Shown here: in pieces, positions 42,501 through 50,971 of the stretch | How the letters are laid out: each line of letters opens with the position of its first letter | Position numbering within the stretch: position 1 is the stretch's first letter | From: Prevotella sp. | GTDB taxonomy: Bacteria; Bacteroidota; Bacteroidia; Bacteroidales; Bacteroidaceae | Direction: 5' to 3' | NCBI GenBank assembly: GCA_017561825.1 | Contig: JAFZBK010000061.1 | Location: 62,001 to 126,000, forward strand | Length of the DNA stretch: 64,000 bases | Translations under genes and position numbers: made by a program | The notes under the pieces: generated by a model | What the model was told of the DNA's origin: nothing | The model's input: the letters and a program-made list of their open reading frames with translations, nothing else | Databases searched by the model: none

Positions 42501-44659
42501 TCTGCCACGACGTCACACATGATGCCCATGTCGAGATCGGTAATCTGATAAGCACTTAACAACGCCTCATCCTTCTGCATCTCTTCAAAGAGATCCACCT
42601 GCAAGCCTGCTTCCTGCTGTTGTTTCAGGAAGGTACGGAACAACTCAACCGCCTTACGGGTATTGCCTTTCAACCACTGACAATAGCCAGCGTTCAGGTA
42701 ATCAATCGATGCCGGTTCATCAGCCAACAACTTGTCGTATTCCCGCTCTGCCTGCTCCAGTTTCTGCTGTCCCATCAATGCCCATGCCAGTCCTCGGGTG
42801 ACATGCTGCGAAGGATGTTCGAAATCCAGTTGGTAGAGTACCTTTACGGCATCATCAAAACGACCGTTCTTGGAAAGGGTGATGCCGTAGTTCAGGGCAT
42901 AGGATGACTTCTCCGGATATCGCTGATACAACTCTTCATAGGCGGCACATGCCTGACTATACTTCCCCTGCTGATAATAGGCACGGGCAAGGTAGCGCTT
43001 AGCCTGCTCATGATCGGGATGCTCCTTCAACGCCTCCTCAAGAAGTGTGATGGCCTGCGGGGTATCGTCTGCATCCAATAGCCATAAGGCATAGACCAGT
43101 CGGTGAGAAGCATTGACGAACGGCATGCTGGGCTTTTGCAACTGCTGGAAGGCATCCGCGCAACGGTGCTTGATGAAGAACACACAGAGGTCAGGATAAC
43201 GCTTGGCCACATCCGTCTGCTGGAAAGCACCGTGTCTGACAAACACGATTCTGTCATCAGCAAAAGGATTCACCAGTCCCCTACCCCTATCATACAAGCT
43301 ATAGAAACGGTACAAGTCCTGCAGGTACATCCTACGGATATAGGTAGTTTCCTTCATCTGCTCCTCTTCCATTACCGGTCCCAGAGCCTCAGCACTGCCC
43401 ATCATCTCCTTGATATCGGTGGGCAGACGGTCAACAATGCTCGACAAGGCCAGCACGAACGAGTACTTATCGCTATCGCAGAAAGGACCGTGTTGCACCA
43501 GGTTGTTCATGAATCCTGAAGAACCGAGTTTTTCAGAGATGCTCGACAAGGCGGGATGTTCCGCATAGAACGGACAGAACCAGTTGACGGCCTTGTGGAA
43601 GAACGGGAAGCGTTTCATCTGTGAGAAGCCGCCGAAATAGATATCCGAGCCTGCCTTCTGCATCTCGATCATCTTCTGGATGCTCTCTTCCATCTCCTCC
43701 ATCCGCTCCTCTTCTGCATTGGGATTCAAAATATCGTTGAGCGAGTCGTCTTCCTTCTCCGTGATGATACCATCGCGTGAGATGGTGAAATTGTTGTTCT
43801 TCATCAGGGTGGGAATGATATCCTGCTGGATCTTCTCGTTGTCCTGACGGGTATTGATGCAGAATACCAACTGCTTCTGCAGATCGGTCACATCCTGCAC
43901 CACCTTGGGGTCCTGACAGGCATCGCACACCATCATCACCAATTCTTCAGAAACATGTTCATCGCTTCCCAAAGCGAAGGTCCAACCCACCAAAGCACGC
44001 TGACGTACATACTCATCAGTAGTTCTAAGATAAACATGCAACAAGGTGGCGAACTTCTGGATGTCGAAGGTCTGGATAGTTGAAAGCATCACTGCGCTGA
44101 TCAGCACCTGCGCATCCATTCTGTCGATGGTTGGTGACAATAGCAGATCCTCGTAGAACTGCTGATCACTCTCGCTCCAAGGGAAAGAAACAACCAGACG
44201 ACTGAACTGCTCGGTTAGCAGTGAATGGTGCTCGCGATACAAGACTGCGGTCTTCTCTTTCTGTTCCTCCTCGGGCTCCAACGACAACATCGCCATATTG
44301 GATACAAACTCCTCCAACCTCTCTTTCAGTCGGTTGTCAGGTATCGTTCCCATACCTGCTGCCGCCTCAGCATCCGCAAAGAACAGCAGGTTCTTCTTGG
44401 CATGTCTTACACGCAAGGCCTGAAGGAGTCTATACAAACGTTTCTGCAGATGGACATACAGCTTCTCCCGCGAAGGGTCTTCATAACCCTGTCGGGCATA
44501 GTCGAGCATCAACCGATAGTCGTTCTCTATGCCGTTGATGACATCCATGGCACCATCGAATGGATTGTCGGTCACGTACGACCGCAATTGCGCTATGGCC
44601 TTCCGTAACTGCAGTCCGGCAATCAACTGAGGCACCTCATTCAACAGTACATTATTCAT
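42497..44659 (-). CDS. Tetratricopeptide-repeat protein of unknown function
   Basis: A 720-residue protein without signal peptide. The C-terminal third has TPR-like units: 'EEALKEHPDHEQAKRYLARA', 'ACAAYEELYQRYPEKSSYAL', 'AVKVLYQLDFEHPSQHVTRG' and 'AEREYDKLLADEPASIDYLN'. The N-terminal 400 residues are helical with an acidic patch ('LNPNAEEERMEEMEESIQ'). I do not recognise a catalytic domain. It lies 1 base after the stop of the lipoprotein gene, so they form an operon. Confidence 0.8.
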   Translation of the reverse strand: MNNVLLNEVPQLIAGLQLRKAIAQLRSYVTDNPFDGAMDVINGIENDYRLMLDYARQGYEDPSREKLYVHLQKRLYRLLQALRVRHAKKNLLFFADAEAAAGMGTIPDNRLKERLEEFVSNMAMLSLEPEEEQKEKTAVLYREHHSLLTEQFSRLVVSFPWSESDQQFYEDLLLSPTIDRMDAQVLISAVMLSTIQTFDIQKFATLLHVYLRTTDEYVRQRALVGWTFALGSDEHVSEELVMMVCDACQDPKVVQDVTDLQKQLVFCINTRQDNEKIQQDIIPTLMKNNNFTISRDGIITEKEDDSLNDILNPNAEEERMEEMEESIQKMIEMQKAGSDIYFGGFSQMKRFPFFHKAVNWFCPFYAEHPALSSISEKLGSSGFMNNLVQHGPFCDSDKYSFVLALSSIVDRLPTDIKEMMGSAEALGPVMEEEQMKETTYIRRMYLQDLYRFYSLYDRGRGLVNPFADDRIVFVRHGAFQQTDVAKRYPDLCVFFIKHRCADAFQQLQKPSMPFVNASHRLVYALWLLDADDTPQAITLLEEALKEHPDHEQAKRYLARAYYQQGKYSQACAAYEELYQRYPEKSSYALNYGITLSKNGRFDDAVKVLYQLDFEHPSQHVTRGLAWALMGQQKLEQAEREYDKLLADEPASIDYLNAGYCQWLKGNTRKAVELFRTFLKQQQEAGLQVDLFEEMQKDEALLSAYQITDLDMGIMCDVVAD

Positions 44660-44660
44660 A

Positions 44661-45572
44661 TCATTTCAACCATTGTTCGGCACGGTCAATATCCTTTTGC
44701 CGAGGTGTCTTGGCATGCTCGAATTTCAGTTTGGGGAGGGCTTTTACCGTGCGGTCATCAGCCTTGGTGTATTTCTTGATGATATCGGCATAGAACGCCA
44801 TGCCGCGCTGATTGATACTATCACACGCCATGTTATAGCCCTTGATAAAGGCGGTGAGCTGTTTCTGACGACGCTTATCGTTCAAAGCTTTCTCCTTGAA
44901 CACGATGACACCCATACGGAGATCCCTGTCGCGTGAATCCATCAACACAGGATGCTTCAGCAATCGTGCTGTCGTGGCCTGCGGTTCTGTAAAGAACATG
45001 GCATCCAGCTCGTTGTTCATCAGCATACGCAGACGGATATTGGGATCGTTGATCTGGATGCGGAACACATATTCCGACTTCAGTTTGGTACTATCAACAG
45101 CAATGGATGTCAGCATATCCGTCACGGAATAGCGGGCCATACCCACCATCTTGTCCTGTAACTGCTTCAGCTCGTGGATACGCGATAACCTGTTACTGAA
45201 CAGTTGCCAATAGGCATTGGTGGCAGCCACATAGCGCAAGCCCACTCCCTGACGCTTCATCCGCTGGGCACGCACAATATCGGTTACGTTCCCTTCGATC
45301 TTTCCTTTCCTCAGGGCATCATCGCAATCAATCTGCGACTGATACGGCTTCACCCGCACATCCTCGCCGAACTTCTCAAAGAAATGGTGGTCATAAGCCA
45401 CAAACAAGGGCAGACAGTCGAGTGTGGGCAGACTCCCCACCTTCAACGCCAACGAATCCTCTTTCTGCAGCCGTGCCTTCTCTGCCCGCGACAAACGTTT
45501 CTGCTCCTCATACGATTTCCCGCATGAGAAAAGGAACAGACTACCGATTATAATAATAAAGTATCTCCTCAT
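44661..45572 (-). CDS. Periplasmic substrate-binding-like lipoprotein
   Basis: A 303-residue lipoprotein: 'YFIIIIGSLFLFSCGKS' with the lipobox cysteine at about residue 17. The rest resembles NMT1/SsuA-type substrate-binding proteins ('LKVGSLPTLDCLPLFVAYDH', 'DDALRKGKIEGNVTDIVRAQ', 'ELDAMFFTEPQATTARLL'). No ABC permease or ATPase gene is next to it, so it may act with distant partners or as a sensor. Promoter: TACTTTTG at 45595-45602 (minus). Confidence 0.8.
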   Translation of the reverse strand: MRRYFIIIIGSLFLFSCGKSYEEQKRLSRAEKARLQKEDSLALKVGSLPTLDCLPLFVAYDHHFFEKFGEDVRVKPYQSQIDCDDALRKGKIEGNVTDIVRAQRMKRQGVGLRYVAATNAYWQLFSNRLSRIHELKQLQDKMVGMARYSVTDMLTSIAVDSTKLKSEYVFRIQINDPNIRLRMLMNNELDAMFFTEPQATTARLLKHPVLMDSRDRDLRMGVIVFKEKALNDKRRQKQLTAFIKGYNMACDSINQRGMAFYADIIKKYTKADDRTVKALPKLKFEHAKTPRQKDIDRAEQWLK

Positions 45573-45594
45573 TGCATAACCTTTAAGGGCGATG

Positions 45595-45602
45595 CAAAAG
45601 TA
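45595..45602 (-). promoter_or_regulatory. -7 box of the lipoprotein/TPR operon
   Basis: Minus strand TACTTTTG lies 22 bases before the ATG at 45572. The -33 element appears as TTTCG at 45621-45625. Confidence 0.55.
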
Positions 45603-45637
45603 AACAAATTATTTGGATTACGAAAGAAAATGACAAG

Positions 45638-45667
45638 CTTTTGTTTGGTTTTTCGCTCGCTTAATCG
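45638..45667 (+). repeat. 30-bp repeat shared with the queC promoter (copy 1)
   Basis: CTTTTGTTTGG followed by TTTTTCGCTCGCTTAATCG matches the reverse complement of 54300-54329 at 29 of 30 positions. Here it is not followed by a good -7 box. Confidence 0.75.
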
Positions 45668-45726
45668 AACTCTGGCTTCGCCGAAGATACTTACGCTCGA
45701 CAATAAAAATTTAATTCGTTTTATTT

Positions 45727-45757
45727 TGTACTGTCCTCGTTTATCCGTATCTTTGTA
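45727..45757 (+). promoter_or_regulatory. Promoter of radA
   Basis: TTTG (45727-45730), 19 bases, TATCTTTG (45750-45757), then ATG at 45775. A good Bacteroidetes-type match. Confidence 0.7.
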
Positions 45758-45774
45758 CCAAAATGTAGAATGAT

Positions 45775-47175
45775 ATGGCAAAGGATAAGATTGCATACGT
45801 TTGTTCGAACTGCGGACAGGAATCGGCGAAGTGGATTGGAAAGTGCCCTGCCTGCGGACAGTGGAACACGTTCAAGGAGATAAGTATCGCCCCATCTCCC
45901 TCCAAAGGGAGAGGAAGTTTCGGTGGCGACTCTATCTCACATAGGGGTCGTGAAGCAGCCAAAGTGTTGCGACTCAGAGATATATCAGGAAAGGATGAGC
46001 CAAGAATCGATATGCACGATGATGAGCTGAATCGTGTATTAGGCGGTGGCTTGGTACCAGGTAGCATCATCCTTTTAGGGGGTGAGCCAGGCATCGGCAA
46101 GAGTACCCTTTCCCTGCAGACCATGCTAAACCTGCCTGAGAAAAAAGTGCTCTATGTGAGTGGTGAGGAAAGTGCGCACCAACTCAAGATGCGAGCAGAA
46201 CGACTCATGAAAGATGAGAGAGGAGAGATGAGAGATAACTTCATGATCCTCACCGAGACATCCCTGGAGGCCATCTTCGACCAGATCAAAGAGGTGCAAC
46301 CCGAACTGGTGGTCATCGACTCCATCCAAACCATTTCCACAGAGGATGTAGAGAGCTCACCAGGAAGCATCGCTCAGGTTCGTGAATGTGCTTCTGCCCT
46401 ACTCCGCTTCGCCAAGACCAGTGGAGTGCCTGTCATCCTGATCGGTCATATCACCAAAGAGGGAACTCTGGCAGGACCGAAGATCTTGGAGCATATCGTG
46501 GATACGGTGATCCAGTTCGAGGGCGACCAGCATTATATGTACCGCATCCTGCGAAGCATCAAGAACCGATTCGGCAGTACATCTGAATTAGGTATCTATG
46601 AGATGCGCGAAAACGGTCTTCGACAAGTGAGCAATCCCTCGGAACTGCTGTTGACACAAGATCATGAAGGACTGAGCGGTGTGGCTATCTCTTCGGCCAT
46701 CGAGGGCATCCGTCCTTTCCTCGTGGAGACACAGGCGCTGGTATCCACGGCTGCATATGGTACGCCACAGCGTACAGCCACAGGGTTCGACCAACGACGA
46801 CTGAACATGCTGCTGGCGGTGCTCGAGAAACGGGTGGGCTTCAAGCTGGCTCAGAAGGATGTGTTTATCAATATCGCCGGTGGATTACGGGTGACTGATC
46901 TCGCCATGGATCTGAGTGTGATTGCCGCGGTGCTATCGAGCAATGTAGATACACCCATCGAGAGCGGATGGTGCATGGCTGGTGAGGTAGGACTGAGCGG
47001 TGAGGTACGACCCGTGAACCGCATCGAACAACGCATCGCAGAGGCTGAGAAATTGGGATTCCAGCACATGATCATCCCCAAGCATAACCTCTCAGGACTG
47101 AACACCAAGCGGTTCAAGATCGAGCTGCATCCCGTTAGGAAGGTGGAAGAGGCGCTTAGGGAATTGTTTGGTTAA
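45775..47175 (+). CDS. radA: DNA repair/recombination protein RadA
   Basis: A RecA-like ATPase of 466 residues that helps process recombination intermediates. It has an N-terminal zinc finger ('CSNCGQES' and 'CPACGQW'), Walker A 'GGEPGIGKSTLS', the RadA signature 'KNRFGSTSELGIYEM' and a Lon-like C-terminal domain. Between zinc finger and ATPase, residues about 38-58 ('IAPSPSKGRGSFGG') are encoded by a sequence resembling the C/G-rich interspersed repeat at 782-890, apparently inserted in frame. Confidence 0.95.
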   Translation: MAKDKIAYVCSNCGQESAKWIGKCPACGQWNTFKEISIAPSPSKGRGSFGGDSISHRGREAAKVLRLRDISGKDEPRIDMHDDELNRVLGGGLVPGSIILLGGEPGIGKSTLSLQTMLNLPEKKVLYVSGEESAHQLKMRAERLMKDERGEMRDNFMILTETSLEAIFDQIKEVQPELVVIDSIQTISTEDVESSPGSIAQVRECASALLRFAKTSGVPVILIGHITKEGTLAGPKILEHIVDTVIQFEGDQHYMYRILRSIKNRFGSTSELGIYEMRENGLRQVSNPSELLLTQDHEGLSGVAISSAIEGIRPFLVETQALVSTAAYGTPQRTATGFDQRRLNMLLAVLEKRVGFKLAQKDVFINIAGGLRVTDLAMDLSVIAAVLSSNVDTPIESGWCMAGEVGLSGEVRPVNRIEQRIAEAEKLGFQHMIIPKHNLSGLNTKRFKIELHPVRKVEEALRELFG

Positions 47176-47197
47176 CTCCTGCAATCATGCAGGAGTT
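47174..47197. terminator. 10-bp hairpin after radA
   Basis: AACTCCTGCA (47174-47183) and TGCAGGAGTT (47188-47197) form a perfect stem with loop ATCA, overlapping the radA stop codon. There is no T-tract on the plus strand; it may end transcription weakly or protect the mRNA end. Confidence 0.5.
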
Positions 47198-47198
47198 C

Positions 47199-47219
47199 GA
47201 GGAAGGAGGAAGGAGGAAG
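47199..47219. repeat. Three GAGGAAG heptamers
   Basis: Exact tandem copies at 47199-47205, 47206-47212 and 47213-47219, between the convergent radA and TonB-receptor genes. Confidence 0.8.
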
Positions 47220-47223
47220 GAGA

Positions 47224-49302
47224 TTACCTAATTTCCATTCTAATTCCCCCATTGATCCAATGTCCTGCCTGGGGCACCAACCCATAGTCCACATAGTGCT
47301 TGTTCAGAAGGTTGTTGCCTTCTATGAATACCGTATAGCGCGGAGCGTTCCACGAAAGACGGGCATCCCAAAGACTGTAAGGCTTATAATCATGCACGGA
47401 CCCGTTGAGATCCGTGTAGTTGCCTACACGATCCTGAAAACGGTAGTTGATGCCTAAATCCAGGTTCGCAAACAGATGGAGTTGGATGTCGGCTACCAGC
47501 TTATGTCGCAGGTACTCCAAGGAATACTGCGACTGTATATTCGCCCCAGCTTGCTTGTCCTCATCCAAATAGGTATAGGTCATGCGGAAGGTCTTCAGGA
47601 ACTGTTGTCCGCTCCAGATCTCCTGCAGATGAACCATCCAGGCGGTCTCGAATCCCAACGTGTTCACCTTCGTATGGTTTACACTCTCCCAAACAGGATC
47701 TTCCGCAGAAGTATCGAGAATCCAATCAATCATGTTCCTGCTGTGGTGATGGAACACACTGGCACTGGCGGTGATGGCATTCGTGAAATACTTCACGCCA
47801 CCCTCCACGGCATGGAGTTCTTCGGGCTTAAGGTATTTGTTTGCCTTATGACCGCCCACGCTGTAATAGAGCTCGGTGAATGAAGGCATGCGCAAGGAGG
47901 AGTTATACGAGGCGTATAGCTTCCAGTGCTCACCCAAGCGGTAACTCATATCCATACCCGGATAGATCTTAAAGGGCATCTCGTTCCATGTGTTCTTCAC
48001 AGCGATGAAGCCCGCTGAGAGCGTGAATTGTCGCAACAGAATGTTATGCTCCACATGGAAACTCAGGTTCGTACGGTTCAGTCCGAGGGTATAATCACGG
48101 TCGGTACCATGGATATGAACAGGTGTATGCAACGGTTCCCCCAGGTTCCCGCTGATCAGATCCTCGTTGCGGAATTCAGCACCGAAGGCCGTACGACCCC
48201 CTATCCAGTCGAAATAGCTATTTAGGTTCAGTCCATAGACATCACACCTATTATAGTTATATTTCATCACATCCGACTGTCCGCGGTATCCCTCATAGCG
48301 GTCACAAAACCTGTTCCAATAGATGGCAGGAAGGAAATGGTAATCACCCGCATGGATCTCTGTCTGAACAGTTGCAAAGAGCTTATCGGTATGCTCAAAC
48401 TGGTTGTCAGCCTTCCATTTAGGTGTGGCATACGACGTGCTGCTGCCCCACCCTTTGGAGCGCATGCCCAAGTGCCAGTTCACCCGCAGATGAGCATCAG
48501 CATACTGACCTTGGTAGAAGAGTTTGGTGCCTTCATAGTCGGCATTCAGGTTACTTGACAGGGAACGACTGTACCCATCACTGCGGGCATAACTGCCGCT
48601 GAGCTGGTTGTTCCAATGACCTGTCTTGACATTTGCACGACCGCCGCTTTCGAGATAGCCATAAGAGCCGCCCGTGAGATGCACATCGGCACTACTGCTG
48701 AGAGGCATCTTGGTGACGATATTGATGGCTCCTACCAAAGAGGAAGTGCCAAAGACCCGTCCTGCCGGTCCTTCCAGCACCTCAATACGTTCAATGTCAT
48801 GGATATCAATCGGGAGATCAAAAGTGTTATGTCCCGTCTGCGGGTCACAGATATTGATACCGTTGAGCAAGATGGTGATTTGCTCGGATGTGCCGCCCCG
48901 TATGCTGATGTCAGTCTGCGCGCCCAATGGAGCCCGCTGTCTGACATCCACGCCAGCGACGTATTTCAGCAAATCGTTTACACTTTGTACTGGCGCCTGC
49001 GCAACCTGCTCACGGTCCAGTACCGTTACCATTCTCGCTGCTTGTCCGATGGTAAGCGGAGCGCGCGAGCCCGTGACTTCCACGCCATCGAGCACCACCT
49101 CCCTATTGATCTTCCAGGTGGTGGAATCCACCTTGTCGGTATCCGTACTCACACCGTCAGCCTTCGCATAAGTGAGCGTGGCCACGCTGAGTACGCCGAC
49201 AAGTACCACCTTGCCCAGACAAGCAAAGAGTGCATAGCCCTTGTTGCTGAACTGCTTGAACTTCAGGGCTACGCACTTGTTGTATTCTTTATTGTACTTC
49301 AT
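47224..49302 (-). CDS. TonB-dependent receptor, BtuB-like
   Basis: An outer-membrane active transporter of 692 residues. After an unusually long N-terminal signal region ('KYNKEYNKCVALKFKQFSNK' then a hydrophobic core), the plug domain shows 'VEVTGSRAPLTIGQAARMVT', 'GVDVRQRAPLGAQTDISIRG' and 'ILLNGINICDPQTGHNTF'. The rest is a beta-barrel ending in 'HWINGGIRMEIR'. The start at 49302 overlaps the GH43 stop by 14 bases. Plug and barrel resemble BtuB/CirA, but no cobalamin riboswitch is visible, and the genes upstream encode glycosidases. There is no SusD partner. Substrate unknown. Confidence 0.87.
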   Translation of the reverse strand: MKYNKEYNKCVALKFKQFSNKGYALFACLGKVVLVGVLSVATLTYAKADGVSTDTDKVDSTTWKINREVVLDGVEVTGSRAPLTIGQAARMVTVLDREQVAQAPVQSVNDLLKYVAGVDVRQRAPLGAQTDISIRGGTSEQITILLNGINICDPQTGHNTFDLPIDIHDIERIEVLEGPAGRVFGTSSLVGAINIVTKMPLSSSADVHLTGGSYGYLESGGRANVKTGHWNNQLSGSYARSDGYSRSLSSNLNADYEGTKLFYQGQYADAHLRVNWHLGMRSKGWGSSTSYATPKWKADNQFEHTDKLFATVQTEIHAGDYHFLPAIYWNRFCDRYEGYRGQSDVMKYNYNRCDVYGLNLNSYFDWIGGRTAFGAEFRNEDLISGNLGEPLHTPVHIHGTDRDYTLGLNRTNLSFHVEHNILLRQFTLSAGFIAVKNTWNEMPFKIYPGMDMSYRLGEHWKLYASYNSSLRMPSFTELYYSVGGHKANKYLKPEELHAVEGGVKYFTNAITASASVFHHHSRNMIDWILDTSAEDPVWESVNHTKVNTLGFETAWMVHLQEIWSGQQFLKTFRMTYTYLDEDKQAGANIQSQYSLEYLRHKLVADIQLHLFANLDLGINYRFQDRVGNYTDLNGSVHDYKPYSLWDARLSWNAPRYTVFIEGNNLLNKHYVDYGLVPQAGHWINGGIRMEIR

Positions 49303-50959
49303 TCTTCTTATAATCAAACCTATCTACATCCACATAGCCACCTGCTTTCTTGGTAGCATAGCAGAAGATGCCGAACTTGGTGCCCATGAAGAAACGACGC
49401 CAGTCGAAGCGCATCTTGTAGTCCTTGGTACCGATCTGTGTCCAGTTCTCACCATCGAAGCTATAGTAGAAGTTGGCCACATCCTTACCGCCACGCTGTA
49501 CAGGACTGAAGTCGCCATCGATGCGCAGCCATACCTTGGTTGACTTTGGCGAAATCTTTGTCAGCACAACGCCCGAAATCAGTTTCTCATCGTACTTGGT
49601 GATGGCCTTCTCACGGTCGGACAACTGTGCTGACAGCTCTTCCATCTCCAGACGAACTGACTTACCCGACTTCTTAAGCGTCAGCGAACCTGTATCGCTG
49701 TTGAAGGCGGCAAAGCCGGCACAGTCGCCATCTTTCATGTGTGAATAGTCGATGAGGATGGTACCACTGCATGCCGGACCCTCCATGCGCTGTGTCAACG
49801 TGTTCGGAGCCAGATAGAGGTTCTCCACCACACGGTTGGTCTTTAAGCGCAGGAATCCAGGACGCTCTGTCAATGACCATGCCTTATCGATAGGGTTATG
49901 GTTCCATTGCCAGTGCAGACCCAGTTTGGGGGCAGAGAAATCATCAGCCTTCACGATAGATGTCTCGGGCTCCCCACTCTTCAGCGGTCGCAAGGTCTGT
50001 GGCACCTTTCCGTTCACATCACCAATCATGGGCCATCCGTCAATCCAACGACAAGGAGAAAGCGTGAGCACGCGTCCTACACCACCACGGTCCTGGAAGA
50101 TGATGCCATACCAGTCGCCATCTTGTGTATCCACAATGGTACCCTGTCCTACATAGCCAAAGGTACTGAACTCACTCTGCAAAGCCAAGTTCTTCTCGTA
50201 GGGTCCATGGATATCATCAGCACGATAACAAACCTCACGACGATGCTGGCCAGGTCCGTAGGCCTGCGAGATCATCAGCAGGTAGTACTTACCGTTGTGC
50301 TTGATCATACGAGAGCCCTCCAGCAGTCCTGTTTCATCACCTTCACGCTGGAAGATATGCTGGTAGGTGCCTTCAATGACATCAGAGAGATCAGGCTTCA
50401 ACTCCATCAACTCACCTGTGCCATAGACCACATACACCCTGTCATCATCATCGAAGAACAAGGAGCAGTCGTGGAAATGACGCATTCTTGACACAATCTT
50501 CCAGGGTCCTTCAGCTTTCTCGGCAGAGAAGATATAGGTGTCACCCATGGCTCCTTGCTCGTTGGGAGCCAGCAGTGCATAGAACTTTCCGTTATGGTAC
50601 TTCAGCGAGGTAGCCCACTGACCGCGACCATATACCGTTCCTTCCAACAGGTCGTACTTGGGTGAATCGGTCAGCTTATCAAAGATATACCCCACGGTCT
50701 CCCAGTTCCTCAGGTCCTTGGATGCCATCACCGGTGCTCCAGGCATCAGGTGCATGGTGGTGGAAACCAGATAGAACGTGTCACCCACACGGATGATATC
50801 AGGATCGGGCACATCAGCCCAAAGCATCGGGTTCTGGATTCTCGTACTGTCCAACTCTGCTGGCAGCAGGATACGAGGTTGTGCATTCTGACGGGGGCGC
50901 TGTGCTACTGCTGTGAGGCCAAGCATCAGGAGCAGGGCGCAAATAATACTCTTTTTCAT
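49289..50959 (-). CDS. Glycoside hydrolase family 43 protein
   Basis: A secreted glycosidase of 556 residues with signal peptide ending near 'AVAQ'. The five-bladed propeller starts 'PMLWADVPDPDIIRVGDTFY' with the catalytic Asp. The general-acid Glu is expected in 'LLEGSRMIKHNGKYYLL'. The C-terminal 200 residues form a beta-sandwich domain ('DFSAPKLGLHWQWNHNPIDK'), as in GH43 beta-xylosidases and arabinofuranosidases. Thirteen bases after the GH3 gene, it forms an operon for xylan-type or arabinoxylan oligosaccharides. The exact specificity is inferred. Confidence 0.9.
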   Translation of the reverse strand: MKKSIICALLLMLGLTAVAQRPRQNAQPRILLPAELDSTRIQNPMLWADVPDPDIIRVGDTFYLVSTTMHLMPGAPVMASKDLRNWETVGYIFDKLTDSPKYDLLEGTVYGRGQWATSLKYHNGKFYALLAPNEQGAMGDTYIFSAEKAEGPWKIVSRMRHFHDCSLFFDDDDRVYVVYGTGELMELKPDLSDVIEGTYQHIFQREGDETGLLEGSRMIKHNGKYYLLMISQAYGPGQHRREVCYRADDIHGPYEKNLALQSEFSTFGYVGQGTIVDTQDGDWYGIIFQDRGGVGRVLTLSPCRWIDGWPMIGDVNGKVPQTLRPLKSGEPETSIVKADDFSAPKLGLHWQWNHNPIDKAWSLTERPGFLRLKTNRVVENLYLAPNTLTQRMEGPACSGTILIDYSHMKDGDCAGFAAFNSDTGSLTLKKSGKSVRLEMEELSAQLSDREKAITKYDEKLISGVVLTKISPKSTKVWLRIDGDFSPVQRGGKDVANFYYSFDGENWTQIGTKDYKMRFDWRRFFMGTKFGIFCYATKKAGGYVDVDRFDYKKNEVQ

Positions 50960-50971
50960 ATTGTCTTGGTT

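Noticed and set aside
49289..49317. Cobalamin riboswitch before the BtuB-like receptor
   Set aside because: The gene starts inside the end of the GH43 gene, leaving no room for a riboswitch.
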